Part shown: positions 57,542-64,000 of the stretch, piece after piece
How positions within the stretch are numbered: the stretch's first letter is position 1
How the letters are laid out: each line of letters opens with the position of its first letter
DNA from: Chloroflexus sp.
Lineage (GTDB): Bacteria; Chloroflexota; Anaerolineae; Anaerolineales; Villigracilaceae
Direction: 5' to 3'
NCBI GenBank assembly: GCA_020723995.1
Contig: DYHT01000002.1
Span: forward strand, 1-64,000
DNA length: 64,000 bases
Made by a program: the position numbers and the translations under genes
Notes under the pieces: generated by a model
What the model saw: the letters and a program-made list of their open reading frames with translations, nothing else
Databases searched by the model: none
What the model was told of the DNA's origin: nothing

Positions 57542-59941
57542 TTAATTCCTCAACGGCTTACCCGTATTCAGCAGGCTCCACATGCGCTCCTGCGTCTTCT
57601 GCTCGCCGCACAGCGACAGGAAGGCCTCGCGCTCCAGGTCGAGGATGTATTGCTCGCTGACCCAAGTCGGGCGGGAGAGATCGCCGCCGGTCATCACGTT
57701 GGCCAGTTTGGCGGCCATCACGCCTTCGTACTCGGTGATGTACTTGCCTTCCTTGAACGACCATGCGCCGACGCGTAACGCAGCCAGAGCGTCGCGGCCA
57801 GCCGCGTAAACCATCTCCGGCGCGGGCGGCTTGAAACCGGTGGCCGCCATGTGCAGCACTTCCTTCTTGGCCTCGGTCAGCAGATGATCGCGGCTCAACA
57901 CCACGCGGTCAGCCGGGCCGAGGATGGCGAACTGGCGCGCCTCCTCGGCGCTGGTGGCTACTTTGGCCTGCCCGATTTGCTCGAAGACTTTCATCAGGCC
58001 TGGCAGGGCTTCGGCGCTTGGCACGCGCATCAACGGGTTGAGGATGCGGCGCATCATCTCCTTCGTCCCCCCGCCGGCCGGGATAACGCCCGCGCCAAGT
58101 TCGACCAGTCCAATATAGGTCTCGGCCGCCGCCACCACGCGCGAAGCATGCATGGTGATCTCGCATCCGCCGCCCAGCGTCAGTCCAGCCGGAGCGACTA
58201 CCACCGGCCTGGCCGAGTAGCGCATGCGCATGTTCAGGTTCTGCAGCGCCGCCACCGCCTGCTTGAGCATCTCCCACATGCCCTGCTGGGCGGCGACCAC
58301 GATCATGAACAGATTGGCGCCCGCCGAGAAATTGTCGGCCTCATTGCCCACCACCAGCCCGGCAAAATCCCGCTCGACGCGGTCGAGCGCCTCGTTGACC
58401 AGGCCGATAATGTCGGCGTCCAGGGCGTTCATCTTGGTATGGAACTCGACCAGCGCCACCCCGTCGCCGATGTCGTACAAACTCGCGCCAGCATTCTCAC
58501 TGATGACTTTCTTCGCCCGTTTCAACTCGCTCAGAATCACCAGCCCCGGCGCGCGGGTGATGGGGACATAACTCTTTTTGACAACATCATAAACGCCGAC
58601 TTTGCTATCACCTTCATAATGATAGAACGAAGTGCAACCGGACTTGAGCATGGTTACAACCCATTCGGCGGGCGCGAAGCCCTCGGCTTTCATCTGCTCG
58701 ACCGTCTCGGCCACGCCAAGCATATCCCATATTTCGAACGGCCCGGAATCGTGCATGAAGCCCCAGCGCACGGCGTCATCAATTGGATTGGGCGTGTCGG
58801 CCACCTCGGGGATGAGCGAAGCCGAATACTGGAAACCCTGCAAGGTCAGCGCCCGGATGAGCTGCGCACCGCGGTCGGATTCGGCCAGGAATACTTTCAA
58901 TCGTTCGCCCAGCGTCGCGAGGTCCTTGGCCTTGCCGACCGAATCGAAGCGCGGCTTGGTCGGCGGGATGTGTTCCAGTTTCTGCAAGTCGAGCGGCCAG
59001 AATTCCTTCTTGCCGTCCTCCGTGCGGACTTCCTTGTAGAAGCCGACCTTGGTCTTGTTGCCCAGCCAGCCGCGCTCGACCATCGTATGAATGAGGTTGT
59101 TGGCGCCTTCGGCTTCGAGATATTTCAGCGCCAGTTTGTCGTGCTGGATGAGCGGGGCCAGGTTCTTGCCGACATGCTCCCACACGTCCACGCCGACCAA
59201 ATCAATCAGCCGGAAGGTGGCCGTCTTCGGGTGGCCCATCAGCGGGCCGGTCAGCGCGTCCACCTCGTCCACGGTGTAATTGTTCTCGAGGAAGTAGTTC
59301 ATGGCGAAGGCGGCCGTGCCAAAGGCGACGCGGTTGCCGATGAAGTTGGGCGTATCCTTGCACAGGACAATGCCTTTGCCCAGCCGGTATTCCCCGAACC
59401 ATGCAATAAATTCGGTCACTTCTTTCAGTGTGTCGGCTGTCGGAATGACTTCCAGCAGTTTCAAATAGCGCGGCGGGTTGAAGAAGTGCGTGCCGAGGAA
59501 ATGCTGCTTGAAGCCCTGCGAGCACTCGGCAGCGATATCCTTGACCGGAATGCCAGATGTGTTGGTGCTGATGATAGCCTCCGGCTTACGCACTTTGTCA
59601 ATGCGCGCCATCAACTGCCGCTTGATGTCCAGCCGCTCGATGATGGCTTCGATGATCCAATCGGCTTTGGCGATGACATCGAAATCGTCTTCGAGATTGC
59701 CAAGTTTGACGAAGGTCGCCAGATCCGAGGACATCAGGTTGGCCGGGCGGGCTTTGATGCAGCGCTCCCAACCCTCGTTGACAATCTTATTACGCCCTCC
59801 CTTATCGCTGGCAGGCGCGTCTTTAGGAACAATATCCAGTAGCGTCACCGGCACACCAGCATTGGCTAGGTGCGCGGCCAGCGCCGCGCCCATCGTCCCT
59901 GCGCCGATGACAACAGCGTTGTGAACATGATAGTTTTGCAT
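57542..59941 (-). CDS. fadN: 3-hydroxyacyl-CoA dehydrogenase/enoyl-CoA hydratase (FadN type)
   Basis: 799 residues. The dehydrogenase comes first (AVVIGAGTMGAALAAHLANA; LGTHFFNPPRYLKLLEVIPT; TPNFIGNRVAF). The crotonase-like domain follows at about 490-700 (LVVGNEADNFSAGANLFMIV; PAGLTLGGGCEITMHASRVV; AGVIPAGGGTKEMMRRI). This order is that of Bacillus FadN, not of enterobacterial FadB. It hydrates enoyl-CoA and oxidises the hydroxyacyl-CoA. It is part of the minus-strand fad row. Confidence 0.95.
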   Translation of the reverse strand: MQNYHVHNAVVIGAGTMGAALAAHLANAGVPVTLLDIVPKDAPASDKGGRNKIVNEGWERCIKARPANLMSSDLATFVKLGNLEDDFDVIAKADWIIEAIIERLDIKRQLMARIDKVRKPEAIISTNTSGIPVKDIAAECSQGFKQHFLGTHFFNPPRYLKLLEVIPTADTLKEVTEFIAWFGEYRLGKGIVLCKDTPNFIGNRVAFGTAAFAMNYFLENNYTVDEVDALTGPLMGHPKTATFRLIDLVGVDVWEHVGKNLAPLIQHDKLALKYLEAEGANNLIHTMVERGWLGNKTKVGFYKEVRTEDGKKEFWPLDLQKLEHIPPTKPRFDSVGKAKDLATLGERLKVFLAESDRGAQLIRALTLQGFQYSASLIPEVADTPNPIDDAVRWGFMHDSGPFEIWDMLGVAETVEQMKAEGFAPAEWVVTMLKSGCTSFYHYEGDSKVGVYDVVKKSYVPITRAPGLVILSELKRAKKVISENAGASLYDIGDGVALVEFHTKMNALDADIIGLVNEALDRVERDFAGLVVGNEADNFSAGANLFMIVVAAQQGMWEMLKQAVAALQNLNMRMRYSARPVVVAPAGLTLGGGCEITMHASRVVAAAETYIGLVELGAGVIPAGGGTKEMMRRILNPLMRVPSAEALPGLMKVFEQIGQAKVATSAEEARQFAILGPADRVVLSRDHLLTEAKKEVLHMAATGFKPPAPEMVYAAGRDALAALRVGAWSFKEGKYITEYEGVMAAKLANVMTGGDLSRPTWVSEQYILDLEREAFLSLCGEQKTQERMWSLLNTGKPLRN

Positions 59942-59960
59942 ATCAATCTCTCCTTTTCAA

Positions 59961-60024
59961 AGTGTCAGGTATCAGGTGTCAAGTGTCACGTGACACCTGA
60001 CACTTGACACGGGAACACCTGAAA
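59961..60024. repeat. Inverted satellite hairpin (GTGTCA / TGACAC)
   Basis: The left arm AGTGTCAGGTATCAGGTGTC continues to ACG at 59990. The right arm 59991-60024 begins TGACACCTGACACTTGACAC. The two pair closely. The element lies between fadN and the acyl-CoA dehydrogenase and abuts the latter's stop. Confidence 0.85.
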
Positions 60025-61257
60025 CTAACGCAACTCGCTCGAGCGATAGCCAAGTATCTGCCGCGCCACCACCAGCCGGTTGATCTGGCCGGTGCCTTCA
60101 TAAATATCTGAAATCTTGGCGTCCCGGAACCACTTCTCGAGCAGGTATTCACGGCTGTAACCCAACGGCCCCATGATTTCGACCGCCTTCTGGGTAATCC
60201 TATTGACCACATCACCAGCACGGACTTTGCTCATTGAGGACTCCAGAGCATTCGGCTTGCCGTTGTCCATCATCCAGACCGCCTTGAGCACCAGCCACCA
60301 GGCTGAGCGCAGCAGGATTTCCATATCAATCACATCCTTCTCGATGGAAGTCAACTTCTGGCGCGGCAAGCCATAACGGATGGTAACGCCTTTTTCGGCC
60401 AGCATCTCCTTGAGCAGTTCCAGCGTGGCGCGTGCCAGACCGATGGCCTGAGCAGCAACGATCGGCCGCGTCGCGTCGAAGGTGGCCATAGCGCCCTTGA
60501 AGCCGGTGGTGGCTTTGTCCGTGACCACCTCCGGACTGCCCAGGATGTTATCGAATGGTACGCGGCAATCCTGCAACACAATCGAAACCGTGTCACTGGC
60601 GCGGATGCCGAGTTTGTGCTCCATTTTGGTCACCTGGCAGCCGGGTGTGCCGGCCTCGACCACGAACGGCCTCATGCCGGCGCGGCCGGCCGAGGGGTCA
60701 ATCGTCGCCCAGACGACGATAAAGCCCTGCGAGTCGACCAAAGCCTTGTGTCCGGCGGTGACGAAAATCTTCTCGCCATTCAGCACCCACTCTTTGGTGT
60801 TCTTGTCCAGCACGGCTGTGGTGCGGATGGCGGAGGTATCCGAACCGGCTCCGGCCTCGGTCATGCACATGGCGTCGAAGGTCGGGGTCTCACCGCGGAA
60901 ACGAGCCAGGAAACGCTCTTTCTGCTCCGGAGTGCCGGTGGCAGAGACCGCCGCTGAGCCCAACATGCCGCCCGGCGTATCCAGGTAAATGCCGGCATCG
61001 CCCCATGAGAGCATCTCGACCATGTGCGCCAGCCGCTGAAAACCAATGCGCGGGCCTTCTTTCTTGCTGTCGCCAGGCGCCATCGAACTGCCGCCCATCG
61101 CCCGCGCCGCGGTGTGCATGAAATTGATGTAATCCCACGGGATTTCGTGCTCGTTTTCGTCAAAGTGGCGCGAGACCGGCCGCATCATGTTGTCGGCAAC
61201 GGTCTTGATGACGGTGCAAACACCAACAATTTTTTCGGGAGTTTCAAAGTCAATCAT
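60025..61257 (-). CDS. Acyl-CoA dehydrogenase
   Basis: 410 residues. The sequence AMCMTEAGAGSDTSAIRTTA, the later PFDNILGSPEVVTDKATTGF and the C-terminal YEGTGQINRLVVARQIL are acyl-CoA dehydrogenase signatures (FAD-binding, alpha-beta desaturation of acyl-CoA). It is one of two in this operon; the chain-length preference cannot be told. Nothing links it to a particular electron-transfer protein in the window. Confidence 0.95.
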   Translation of the reverse strand: MIDFETPEKIVGVCTVIKTVADNMMRPVSRHFDENEHEIPWDYINFMHTAARAMGGSSMAPGDSKKEGPRIGFQRLAHMVEMLSWGDAGIYLDTPGGMLGSAAVSATGTPEQKERFLARFRGETPTFDAMCMTEAGAGSDTSAIRTTAVLDKNTKEWVLNGEKIFVTAGHKALVDSQGFIVVWATIDPSAGRAGMRPFVVEAGTPGCQVTKMEHKLGIRASDTVSIVLQDCRVPFDNILGSPEVVTDKATTGFKGAMATFDATRPIVAAQAIGLARATLELLKEMLAEKGVTIRYGLPRQKLTSIEKDVIDMEILLRSAWWLVLKAVWMMDNGKPNALESSMSKVRAGDVVNRITQKAVEIMGPLGYSREYLLEKWFRDAKISDIYEGTGQINRLVVARQILGYRSSELR

Positions 61258-61273
61258 TAGTATCTCTCCTTCT

Positions 61274-61383
61274 TGTCACCCTGAGCCAAAGCCCAGACCC
61301 TGAACGAAGTGAAGGGGAAGGGGCGAGCGAAGGGTCTCCTCACTACAGGGAGATTCTTCGCCGCTGCGCGGCTCAGAATGACA
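61274..61383. repeat. Palindromic element R1, long form
   Basis: The left end TGTCACCCTGAG and right end CTCAGAATGACA form imperfect inverted ends over 110 bases; the right part ATTCTTCGCCGCTGCGCGGC is the complement of the element inside the mannosidase (6220-6295). It lies between the two acyl-CoA dehydrogenase genes. Confidence 0.88.
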
Positions 61384-61392
61384 ATATGTGAC

Positions 61393-62478
61393 TTAGACCA
61401 TTGCCAGGCCGGTAAACGTGGCAAAGCCACGCCCCTCGCGCATCCACATTTCCACCGGATGCTCACGGATATAGCCATGGCCGCCCAGGATTTGCACGGC
61501 GCGGTCGGTGACCATCATGGCCATATCTATCGCACCTGTCGCGGCCAGATAGGCCTGCTTGCTGGCCTCCGCGTGGCCCTTGTCAATCATCCAGGCCGTC
61601 TCCCAGACCAACATGCGGATGGCTTCGATTTCGGTGACCATCTCGGCCAGCATGAAAGCAATCGCCTGCTTCTGCGCCACCTTTACACCAAAGACATCCC
61701 GCTCCTTGGCATAATCGCGCGAATATTCAAAGGCGGCTTTCGTCACACCGATGGCCATGGCCGCAATCGCCACACGGCTGGCATCCAGCACCGGCGCAAA
61801 GTCACCAGCCAGCAGATTGGTTTTGGGGATTTTCACACCCTCCAACGTGACCTTGAAGAACGGGATGGCGTTCAGCCCCATGAATTTCTCCCGCTCCTCA
61901 CCGACCTTCAGCCCGGCCGCGCCCTTCGGGACGATAAATCCCTTCGTTGCCCCGTCCAGTTTGGCATAGACGATCATTGCTTCAGCATTGGCGGCAAACG
62001 GCGCAAAGGTTTTTTCGCCGTTCAGGATGTAGTCGCCGCCCTCGGCTTTGGCGACTGTTTTCAGGTCATTAGGGTCGAAGTCGAAGGCCGGTTCAATCAG
62101 CGCAGCGGTGTAGGCCTTCCAGTCGGCCGCGATGACCGGCGGCAGGTATTGGCTCTTCTGCTCCTCGGAGCCGGACAAAAGAATGGGGAGCGCGAATAGG
62201 CCCGGGGTCCCGACCGCCAGCGCGCCAGCCAAATCACCGTGCGCCATCTCTTCGGCGGCCAGCACGCCGGTAACCGCGGAACGGTCACCAAATCCACCGT
62301 AAGCTTCGGGAATTGAGGCCTGCAACACACCCAGTTCCCAGCCTTTGCTGATTAACTTGGGAGGCAGTTCCTTGTTTTCATCCGCGTCGTGCGCCGCCGG
62401 ACGCAGGTCACTGGCCGCGTACCGGCTAACAGCGTCTATCAACATTTTTTGTTCATCTGTGGGTTCGAAAGAATACAT
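61393..62478 (-). CDS. Acyl-CoA dehydrogenase (second)
   Basis: 361 residues, slightly short for the family. The middle (DYILNGEKTFAPFAANAEAM) and the C-terminal helix with VTDRAVQILGGHGYIREHPV are typical. The usual loop with the catalytic Glu was not verified. It is probably cotranscribed with the first dehydrogenase and FadN. Confidence 0.92.
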   Translation of the reverse strand: MYSFEPTDEQKMLIDAVSRYAASDLRPAAHDADENKELPPKLISKGWELGVLQASIPEAYGGFGDRSAVTGVLAAEEMAHGDLAGALAVGTPGLFALPILLSGSEEQKSQYLPPVIAADWKAYTAALIEPAFDFDPNDLKTVAKAEGGDYILNGEKTFAPFAANAEAMIVYAKLDGATKGFIVPKGAAGLKVGEEREKFMGLNAIPFFKVTLEGVKIPKTNLLAGDFAPVLDASRVAIAAMAIGVTKAAFEYSRDYAKERDVFGVKVAQKQAIAFMLAEMVTEIEAIRMLVWETAWMIDKGHAEASKQAYLAATGAIDMAMMVTDRAVQILGGHGYIREHPVEMWMREGRGFATFTGLAMV

Positions 62479-62498
62479 GGCTCCTCCTCGGTTAAGGT

Positions 62499-63581
62499 TT
62501 ACAGGTTTGAAGGTTGGCAGGTTGAAAAGTTGGATTCCAGGATCAGCGCGGCGGCGGGATGCTCGATCCGTTGGTAGAGGACGGCAGCGGGGGCGGTCTG
62601 CGCCTCGAGTTCGTCCATGTTGGTGATGCGCAGCAGGCCGCGCTGGTAGAGGTATTCGACGTACGCGCCGACCTTTTCCAGAACCAGCAGGGCGTTGTAA
62701 CCGCCCACGTCCGGATACAGCCGGGCAGTGATGCCGGCAATGGTGCGCTGCTCGGCCAGGATCTCCAGCGTCTGCGCCAAGCGCTCGGTCAGGAGCTGGC
62801 GCAGCGCCTCGATGCGGGCGGAAAGGTTCCCGATGGGGGCGTCATGGCCGTTGAGCGCCAGCCGCGCCCCGTTCGACCACCCATCCAGCCGCGCCAGCGA
62901 TTCGAGGTACTGACCGATTCCCATGTACTGGATGATGCTCTCCGGCGCCTGGTGCGGGATGATGCGCTTGAGAACGTGGTCGCCGCTGAAAATGACATCC
63001 TCCAGCCGGATCGCCACGTGACCCGGACAATGCCCCGGCAGATGCAGCATCTCGAATGGCCCGACTTTCATCCCCGCCGCTTCATAGGTGTAATCCACCG
63101 GCACAGAGTGATAGAGCGCCTTGGTGAATTTGTACATGGTGATCATCGCGCCGCGCTCTTCGGCCGGGACTCCCGCCTCGGCCAGGAATTCACCCAGGCG
63201 GCGGCTCATCAGCGCCAGGCGTTCCTCGTGACCGGAGACCGTCTGCAAATCGAGTTCGTGGATGCCGACGCGGGCGCGGGTTTTTCCATGCAGGTGGACC
63301 AGTCCGCCGAAGTGGTCAATGTGGCCGTGGGTGATCAGGATGTCGGTCAGGTATTCCAGGCGCATTGGCCTGCCGGTCTGCTGACCCACCTGCTCGAAGC
63401 CGGAAACCAGCCCGGCATTGGAGCGCTCGCTGCCGGAGCCGGTATCTATCAGCACGACCATATCCTCCACCAGCACCAGGTAGGCGTAGGCCCAGAACCT
63501 GGGAAACGCCTCCAGCGGCAGGCGGAAGATCTGCGCGCCGCCGGAGGTGGTGAACTGTTGTAAGGAAGGGTTCGAAGCCAT
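62499..63581 (-). CDS. MBL-fold metallo-hydrolase
   Basis: 360 residues. The zinc motif H-x-H-x-D-H is in DILITHGHIDHFGGLV; further ligands are in LPGHCPGHVAI and FSGDHVLKRI. A C-terminal winged-helix-like part follows. Members are hydrolases of thioesters and other substrates. A role in removing acyl or thioester by-products of beta-oxidation is inference from context. No ribosome binding site precedes the ATG; the satellite at 63587-63621 lies there instead. Confidence 0.9.
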   Translation of the reverse strand: MASNPSLQQFTTSGGAQIFRLPLEAFPRFWAYAYLVLVEDMVVLIDTGSGSERSNAGLVSGFEQVGQQTGRPMRLEYLTDILITHGHIDHFGGLVHLHGKTRARVGIHELDLQTVSGHEERLALMSRRLGEFLAEAGVPAEERGAMITMYKFTKALYHSVPVDYTYEAAGMKVGPFEMLHLPGHCPGHVAIRLEDVIFSGDHVLKRIIPHQAPESIIQYMGIGQYLESLARLDGWSNGARLALNGHDAPIGNLSARIEALRQLLTERLAQTLEILAEQRTIAGITARLYPDVGGYNALLVLEKVGAYVEYLYQRGLLRITNMDELEAQTAPAAVLYQRIEHPAAALILESNFSTCQPSNL

Positions 63582-63586
63582 TAGTT

Positions 63587-63621
63587 ATCAGCCATCAGCC
63601 ATCAGCCATCAGCCATCGGCG
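63587..63621. repeat. GCCATCA satellite at the TetR/MBL junction
   Basis: About four copies of CAGCCATCAGCCATC fill the junction. The stop codon and last residues (PMADG) of the TetR gene are formed by it. It lies directly before the MBL start. Confidence 0.78.
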
Positions 63622-64000
63622 ATTGTCGGCACAACAATCCATTCAGGAAAAGGTCTGCAATGTGGTCAGCGATCTGATCTATCGTCAGCGGGCCGGAAGG
63701 CTTGTACCACGTGATCGTCCAGTTCAGCACTCCAAGCAGGGCGCGGGCAGTCAGCGTCGCGTCAGTAGCGCAAAACTTACCGGCATCTATGCCCTCTTGA
63801 ATCAAATCCCGCCACAACCGTTCGAAGCGGTCGCGGCGGGGGATGTGGCGGGAGTGATATTTCGGTTCGAGGGAACGATGCTCGAGCAGGAGGACGGAGG
63901 CCAGATCCACTTTTTCGGTCAAGATACCGAGATAACATTTGGCGGCCTGGCGCAGTCTCTCGTCGGCTGGCAAATCCTGTTCCATCACGACCGAAAGGCG
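63602..64000 (-). CDS. TetR-family regulator, C-terminal part (cut by the window edge)
   Basis: The frame is open to 64000. The visible part is the ligand-binding half (LRQAAKCYLGILTEKVDLAS, LWRDLIQEGIDAGKF, TARALLGVLNWTITWYKPSG), typical of TetR_C regulators of fatty-acid degradation. The HTH would lie beyond the window. It is the first gene seen of the beta-oxidation row and probably represses it, lifting repression when acyl-CoA binds (inference). The C-terminus comes from the adjoining satellite. Confidence 0.85.
   Translation of the reverse strand, partial: RLSVVMEQDLPADERLRQAAKCYLGILTEKVDLASVLLLEHRSLEPKYHSRHIPRRDRFERLWRDLIQEGIDAGKFCATDATLTARALLGVLNWTITWYKPSGPLTIDQIADHIADLFLNGLLCRQSPMADG

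Noticed and set aside
57851-59842. Open frame of 663 codons on the plus strand opposite fadN
   Set aside because: It has no recognisable motif and is explained by the codon bias of fadN on the other strand.
62559-63563. Open frame of 334 codons on the plus strand opposite the MBL hydrolase
   Set aside because: It mirrors a gene with intact zinc motifs and has no motif of its own.

Overview
The window looks like a chromosomal segment of an anaerobic or facultative member of the Chloroflexota, most likely class Anaerolineae. This is an inference from gene content: transmembrane Asp-box (BNR) repeat proteins, a DUF3048/SdrD-type lipoprotein, a SufB with two inteins, a group 3b-type NiFe hydrogenase operon with an upstream cyclic-nucleotide-binding protein, a FadN-type beta-oxidation operon, many small toxin-antitoxin pairs, and very many short palindromic and satellite repeats between genes. 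No rRNA gene, prophage, classical insertion sequence or CRISPR array was seen. One tRNA (His) is present.

Layout. 1-4766: two paralogous Asp-box proteins and an AAA/STAND-like ATPase. 4767-9399: an alpha/beta-hydrolase relic, a GH38 alpha-mannosidase carrying repeats inside its reading frame, a zinc-ribbon protein, and a relic of a second mannosidase 3' end. 9451-11391 (minus): methyltransferase, broken radical-SAM gene and a receiver protein, with overlapping ends. 11499-17023: housekeeping genes (upp, murJ, xseAB, HIT hydrolase). 17020-18606: a damaged DUF3048 lipoprotein followed by a four-helix-bundle gene lying between two inverted satellite arrays. 18630-23822: thiolase, 3-hydroxyacyl-CoA dehydrogenase, a methyltransferase, an AbrB/RelE pair and a GMC oxidoreductase. 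23876-28690: a membrane spermidine-synthase-like protein, an ABC exporter and a secreted Met/Gly-rich protein. 28863-32158: a degenerate GNAT gene and a toxin-antitoxin island of three pairs plus PIN relics. 32195-38847: uvrB, a broken nucleotidyltransferase pair, an ornithine-cyclodeaminase homologue, a ZIP transporter and hisS with tRNA-His. 39058-44225: the NiFe hydrogenase operon and its maturation protease. 44337-45094: a DUF3368/UPF0175 pair. 45211-55053: the SUF iron-sulfur operon (sufC-B-D-hypothetical-S-U-Rieske, minus) with divergent sufR and a DUF59 gene. 55283-64000 (minus): a fatty-acid beta-oxidation operon (TetR, MBL hydrolase, two acyl-CoA dehydrogenases, FadN, thiolase, SCP2), interrupted by a GxxExxY gene inside an inverted-repeat cassette.

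Functionally, the SUF operon would supply clusters for the hydrogenase and other Fe-S proteins. The hydrogenase can exchange electrons between H2 and NAD(P)H, and the beta-oxidation genes would feed reduced cofactors into that pool (inference).

The most unusual signal is a system of short degenerate satellite arrays, usually built as two inverted arms of a 5-11 base unit whose sequence differs from locus to locus. Most arrays have no gene between the arms, but two enclose a small gene of a poorly understood family (four-helix bundle/S23-like; GxxExxY). Similar arrays and palindromic elements also sit inside reading frames (mannosidase, GMC oxidoreductase) and supply the stop codons of several genes. 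Several genes carry single in-frame stops or one-base shifts. These may be real decay or consensus errors, and each is flagged.
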